Assembly (NCBI RefSeq): GCF_006717045.1
Contig: NZ_VFPH01000001.1
Span: 496,001 to 560,000 of the forward strand
DNA from: Pseudonocardia cypriaca
Lineage (GTDB): Bacteria; Actinomycetota; Actinomycetes; Mycobacteriales; Pseudonocardiaceae
Direction of reading: 5' to 3'
DNA: 64,000 nucleotides
The position numbers were made by a program, and so were the translations under genes. The notes under the pieces are model-generated. The model was not told the DNA's origin and did not search any database. It saw only the letters and a list, made by a program, of their open reading frames with translations. Below, in pieces: positions 61,329 through 64,000 of this stretch. The stretch's first letter is position 1; the number at the start of each line of letters is the position of its first letter.

Positions 61329-61766
61329 TCAGGCGTCGATCTGCTTGGGCTCGCTGCCGCTGGCGCCGATGGAGATGCGGCGCGGCTTGGCCCGCTCCGC
61401 GATCGGGATGCGCAGCGTGAGCACGCCCGCGTCGTACGAGGCGTCGATGTGGTCGGTGTCGAGGGTGTCGCCGAGGAACAGCTGGCGCGAGAACACCCCG
61501 AGGGGCCGCTCGGCCACCTGCATCTCCACGTTCTCGCCGGAGAACGGGCGCCGCTCCGCCTTCACGGTGAGCACGTTGCGCTCGACGTCCAGCTCGATCG
61601 CCTCGGCGGGCACCCCGGGCAGGTCGAAGCAGACGACGAAGTGGTCACCCTCGCGGAAGGCGTCCATCGGCATGGCGCTCGGCCGGGACCACGTGCCGGG
61701 AGTGTTGCCGAAGACCTGCTGGGTGAGCCGGTCGAGTTCGCGGAACGGGTCGGTGCGCATCAGCAT
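61329..61766 (-). CDS. Small heat-shock protein Hsp20/alpha-crystallin
   Basis: A 145-residue chaperone with the alpha-crystallin domain: FREGDHFVVCFDLPGVPAEAIELDVERNVLTV (FVVCFDLPGVPAEA core), FSRQLFLGDTLDTDHIDASYDAGVLTLRIPI (DAGVLTLRIPIAE core), ending PRRISIG. It holds unfolding proteins in an ATP-independent way. The promoter at 61833-61861 overlaps an inverted repeat, suggesting repression, probably by the HspR-like regulator at 60957. Confidence 0.93.
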   Translation of the reverse strand: MLMRTDPFRELDRLTQQVFGNTPGTWSRPSAMPMDAFREGDHFVVCFDLPGVPAEAIELDVERNVLTVKAERRPFSGENVEMQVAERPLGVFSRQLFLGDTLDTDHIDASYDAGVLTLRIPIAERAKPRRISIGASGSEPKQIDA

Positions 61767-61832
61767 CGCAGGTCGCTCCTTTCATGATCGCGCGATGCTT
61801 CCCGAGCGCTGGGTGTCGCTCGGATATCTGCA

Positions 61833-61861
61833 ATGGTAGCTACAGGTTTCTTGCGGCGCAA
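61833..61861 (-). promoter_or_regulatory. Candidate hsp20 promoter with overlapping dyad
   Basis: On the minus strand TTGCGC, 17 nt, TACCAT reads as -35/-10 boxes, 67 bp before the Hsp20 start. The -35 box lies inside CTTGC-GCC-GCAAG (61850-61862), a perfect 5-bp inverted repeat, a natural repressor site. The spacer is shorter than the classic HAIR element, so the binding protein is uncertain. Confidence 0.45.
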
Positions 61862-61917
61862 GAGGTCATAGTCATGCGCTGGCTGGTCCAAGCTCGACAC
61901 GATCCACGGCTGCAGCA

Positions 61918-63240
61918 CTAGCCGAACCGGTTCCAGAGGTCCGCCACCAGCAGCACGACGAACAGCGCCGACGCCGCCCCGAGCAGCACGTTCGACAGCC
62001 AGCTCGACCGGCCGTCGGCCGCGATCCGCTTGGAGTTCAGCAGCATCATGAGCGTGATCCCGAGGAACGGCATGAAGGCGGCCCCGAGCACGCCGTAGAC
62101 CAGGGTGAGCGCGAACGGGCGGTCGAAGAACAGCAGCCCCATCGGCGGGACCGTCAGCCAGACCAGGTAGGCGCGGAACGGCAGGCTGCGTTCGGCCGCC
62201 CTCGCCTCGTAGCCCGTCTCGGTCGCGGTGGAGTGCTCGGTCCGCAGCGACTCGGCCCCCACCTCGGCCGCCGCGCCGTGTGGCAGGCGGATCGTGCGCG
62301 TCCAGTCCGCGAACAGCAGGCTGACACCGTTCCACACGCCCAGCAGCGACGTGGTGGTCACCGCGAGGAACCCGACGAGGAACAGGATCCGCGCCCAGTC
62401 GCCGTAGCGGGTTCCGAGCTCGGCGCCGAGGACGAGCAGGCCCCGGTCGTTCTCGGTGAGGTCCTGGCCGAGCAGCAGGTTGGCGCCGACGATGAGCATC
62501 GCGATCACGAAGATCGCGGTCATGGTGTAGCCGACGGCGTTGTCGAGCCGCATCATCGACAGCCAGCCGGTGCCCTTCCAGCCCTTCGCGATCATCCAGT
62601 AGCCGTACGCGGCCATCGTGATCGTGCCGCCGACGCCGCCGATGAGGCCGAGCACGTAGACCACCGAGCCGTCCGGCAGCCGGGGGACGAGGCCACCGGC
62701 CAGGTCCAGGAGGTCGGGCGCCACGAGGAAGGCCACGGAGACCACCGACACGAACTTGATCAGCACCAGGACGGTGATGAACTTCTCGAAGATCTCGTAG
62801 CGCTGCAGCCACACCAGCACGAGCCCCACGACCCCGGCGATCATGGCCCAGTACCGGACGTCGAGGCCGCCGAACAGGGCGTTCAGCGGGAGCCCCACCG
62901 CCGACATCGCGGTGGCGCCGTACACGAAGCCCCAGATCACGATGTAGACGCCGAAGAAGACGGTGGCCCAGCGACCCAGCCGCCGCCAGCCGTCCAGGAG
63001 CGTCGAACCCGACGCGAGGTGCCAGCGGCCGACCCCCTCGGCGAGCGCCAGCTTGAGGACCGCGCCAAGGACCGCCGCCCACAGCAGCACGGTGCCGAAC
63101 CGGGCGCCTGCCACCATCGTGGCGACCAGGTCGCCGGCGCCGACGCCCGCGGCCGCGGCGAGCAACCCCGGCCCGACCTGCTTGACCTTCGCCCCGAACC
63201 CGATGGGTGGGCTCGCCGTCCTGGCGTCCGAAGTAGTCAT
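61918..63240 (-). CDS. Nramp-family transporter lacking the canonical metal motif
   Basis: A 440-residue protein with about eleven membrane helices and the overall Nramp pattern (QVGPGLLAAAAGVGAGDLVAT, then VAGARFGTVLLWAAVLGAVLKLALAE). In true Mn/Fe transporters helix 1 carries DPGN and helix 6 MPH; here helix 1 reads GVGAGD and helix 6 reads GGTITMAAYGYWM, so the metal ligands are not conserved. Transport of another ion or solute is likely. The C-terminal helices (FMPFLGITLMMLLNSK) are normal. The gene is single, with no regulator next to it. Confidence 0.82.
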   Translation of the reverse strand: MTTSDARTASPPIGFGAKVKQVGPGLLAAAAGVGAGDLVATMVAGARFGTVLLWAAVLGAVLKLALAEGVGRWHLASGSTLLDGWRRLGRWATVFFGVYIVIWGFVYGATAMSAVGLPLNALFGGLDVRYWAMIAGVVGLVLVWLQRYEIFEKFITVLVLIKFVSVVSVAFLVAPDLLDLAGGLVPRLPDGSVVYVLGLIGGVGGTITMAAYGYWMIAKGWKGTGWLSMMRLDNAVGYTMTAIFVIAMLIVGANLLLGQDLTENDRGLLVLGAELGTRYGDWARILFLVGFLAVTTTSLLGVWNGVSLLFADWTRTIRLPHGAAAEVGAESLRTEHSTATETGYEARAAERSLPFRAYLVWLTVPPMGLLFFDRPFALTLVYGVLGAAFMPFLGITLMMLLNSKRIAADGRSSWLSNVLLGAASALFVVLLVADLWNRFG

Positions 63241-63345
63241 CGCTCCCGCTCCTCGTCGATGCCGGGGGACTGTCGCCCGCCGACCGTAGATCGGCCGGAC
63301 GGCGACCGCGCACGATCTTTACGGGCTCTTAGGCGACGCCGCGCA

Positions 63346-63404
63346 AGGTTCAGGAACGCCACGTTCCTGTCCTGCAGGTTCAGGAACGTGGCTTTCCTGA
63401 ACCT
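63346..63404. repeat. Double palindromic intergenic repeat
   Basis: Two neighbouring copies of AGGTTCAGGAACG-type palindromes: 63346-63370 (TTCAGGAACGCCACGTTCCTG core) and 63376-63404 (AGGTTCAGGAA / TTCCTGAACCT, a perfect 11-bp stem around CGTGGCT). They sit between the Nramp and TAXI genes. Palindromes of this composition recur in intergenic spaces of related actinomycetes (from memory), so it is probably a REP-like element. Confidence 0.7.
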
Positions 63405-63433
63405 CCGAGGCGCCGACGCGGGGTCCTGCTCGG

Positions 63434-64000
63434 CTATCCGTGCAGCTCCCGGTACGCAGCCGCCGCGCCCGGGTGCAGCGGGATCTCACCGGTGCCGATC
63501 AGCGAGCGCTGGTCGAGGTACTGGGTGCCCAGCGCCGACTCCGGCACCAGGTCGGGGGCCGCGGCCACGAGCGTGCGCGCCACCGCCCCCGCCGTCTCCG
63601 GCGGCAGCGCCGGGGTGCAGACCAGCAGGTTCGCGACGCCGACGGTCGGCACCGGCGCTGCTGGTCCGTACGCGTCGGCCGGCACGGTGACGGGCCCGTA
63701 TACGTCGCCGTGGCGGGACCGCAGCTGCGGCAGGTGCTCGGCGAGCGGCAGCAGCCGGACGGGGCGCCGGGCCGCGAGCTCGGCGAGTGCGGGCGTCGGC
63801 ACGCCGCCCGACCACAGCAGCGCGTCGGTGGTCCCCGCCTCGAGGGCGCTGACGGCGTCGCGCAGCGGCCGCCGGGTCACGTCCGCGGCGATGCCGGCCG
63901 CTGCGAGCAGCCGGTCCCCGAACACGGCCGCCCCGGAGCCGACGGCGCCGAGCGACACCGGGCGGCCTGCCAGGTCGGCGGTGCCCGCTGCCGGGTCCTC
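63434..64000 (-). CDS. TAXI-family TRAP-type solute-binding protein (5' part beyond window)
   Basis: C-terminal ~188 residues of a TAXI-type periplasmic binding protein; the frame stays open to the window edge. Features: DLAGRPVSLGAVGSGAAVFG (with GRPVSLGAVGSG as the conserved turn), RLLAAAGIAADVTRRPLRDAV, ALEAGTTDALLWSGGVP and GVANLLVCTPALP, then a helical end IPLHPGAAAAYREL. Such proteins deliver organic acids or glutamate-like ligands to TRAP transporters. The N-terminus and any transporter genes are outside. Confidence 0.85.
   Translation of the reverse strand, partial: EDPAAGTADLAGRPVSLGAVGSGAAVFGDRLLAAAGIAADVTRRPLRDAVSALEAGTTDALLWSGGVPTPALAELAARRPVRLLPLAEHLPQLRSRHGDVYGPVTVPADAYGPAAPVPTVGVANLLVCTPALPPETAGAVARTLVAAAPDLVPESALGTQYLDQRSLIGTGEIPLHPGAAAAYRELHG

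Overview
The window is very GC-rich, gene-dense DNA. It has many GTG starts, ATGA/GTGA overlaps between successive genes, F420/LLM-type oxidoreductases, two-gene MerR and TetR regulons, and several actinobacteria-specific families. This points to a high-GC actinomycete, most likely in or near the Pseudonocardiaceae (inference from family content; no rRNA or tRNA gene was seen).

Layout. Positions 1-9603 hold metabolic genes: the start of an N-acetylglutaminylglutamine-type amidotransferase (cut by the window edge), two LLM flavin oxidoreductases, a frameshifted YdcF-like gene, a fused glutamate-cysteine-ligase/ATP-grasp enzyme, a minus-strand tenA-like/MBL/comB run, and a DUF418 membrane protein.

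Positions 9830-20776 are the centre of interest: a six-gene plus-strand operon. sbnA and sbnB should make L-2,3-diaminopropionate (Dap). Between them lie a 1520-residue membrane synthetase of the epsilon-poly-lysine synthetase (Pls) type, a free-standing adenylation-thiolation protein and a 2-oxoglutarate/Fe oxygenase. A signal-peptide DUF1775 protein closes the operon. The adenylation domain of the large synthetase looks dead (A3 lysine lost, C-terminal subdomain replaced by a PVPQAV-repeat linker) and its carrier domain is duplicated. The simplest model is an in-trans system: the stand-alone A-T protein activates Dap, loads one or both carriers, and the membrane part polymerises it into a cationic poly- or oligo-Dap, possibly hydroxylated.

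Positions 20780-21815 hold a DUF559 endonuclease-like gene framed by two ~53-bp hairpin elements in inverted orientation, which looks like a discrete cassette. Positions 21901-31309 hold two small proteins, an Hsp70/beta-propeller membrane fusion, a LuxR-type two-component pair, a pseudo-histidine kinase, and a giant histidine kinase carrying what looks like a decayed dynamin-like GTPase.

Positions 31370-43780 hold an FAD oxidase, an OmpR-type regulator/kinase/DUF4173 operon, a GAF protein, an acetate-symporter pair, hppD with a divergent Lrp regulator, a quinone oxidoreductase with a divergent MerR regulator, and a ROK regulator. Positions 43830-49502 form one tightly coupled run: a HAD phosphatase fused to a GH13 glucosidase, an MFS carrier, an epoxide hydrolase and a second MFS carrier. 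The remainder (49511-64000) is a series of small regulator-target units (ArsR/MFS, TetR/hydrolase, ArsR/SRPBCC, MerR/Hsp20) plus an NDH-2-like oxidoreductase, a sugar isomerase/oxidoreductase pair, an atypical Nramp transporter and a partial TAXI binding protein at the right edge. Several operators are visible as near-perfect palindromes. No CRISPR array, integrase or transposase was seen.
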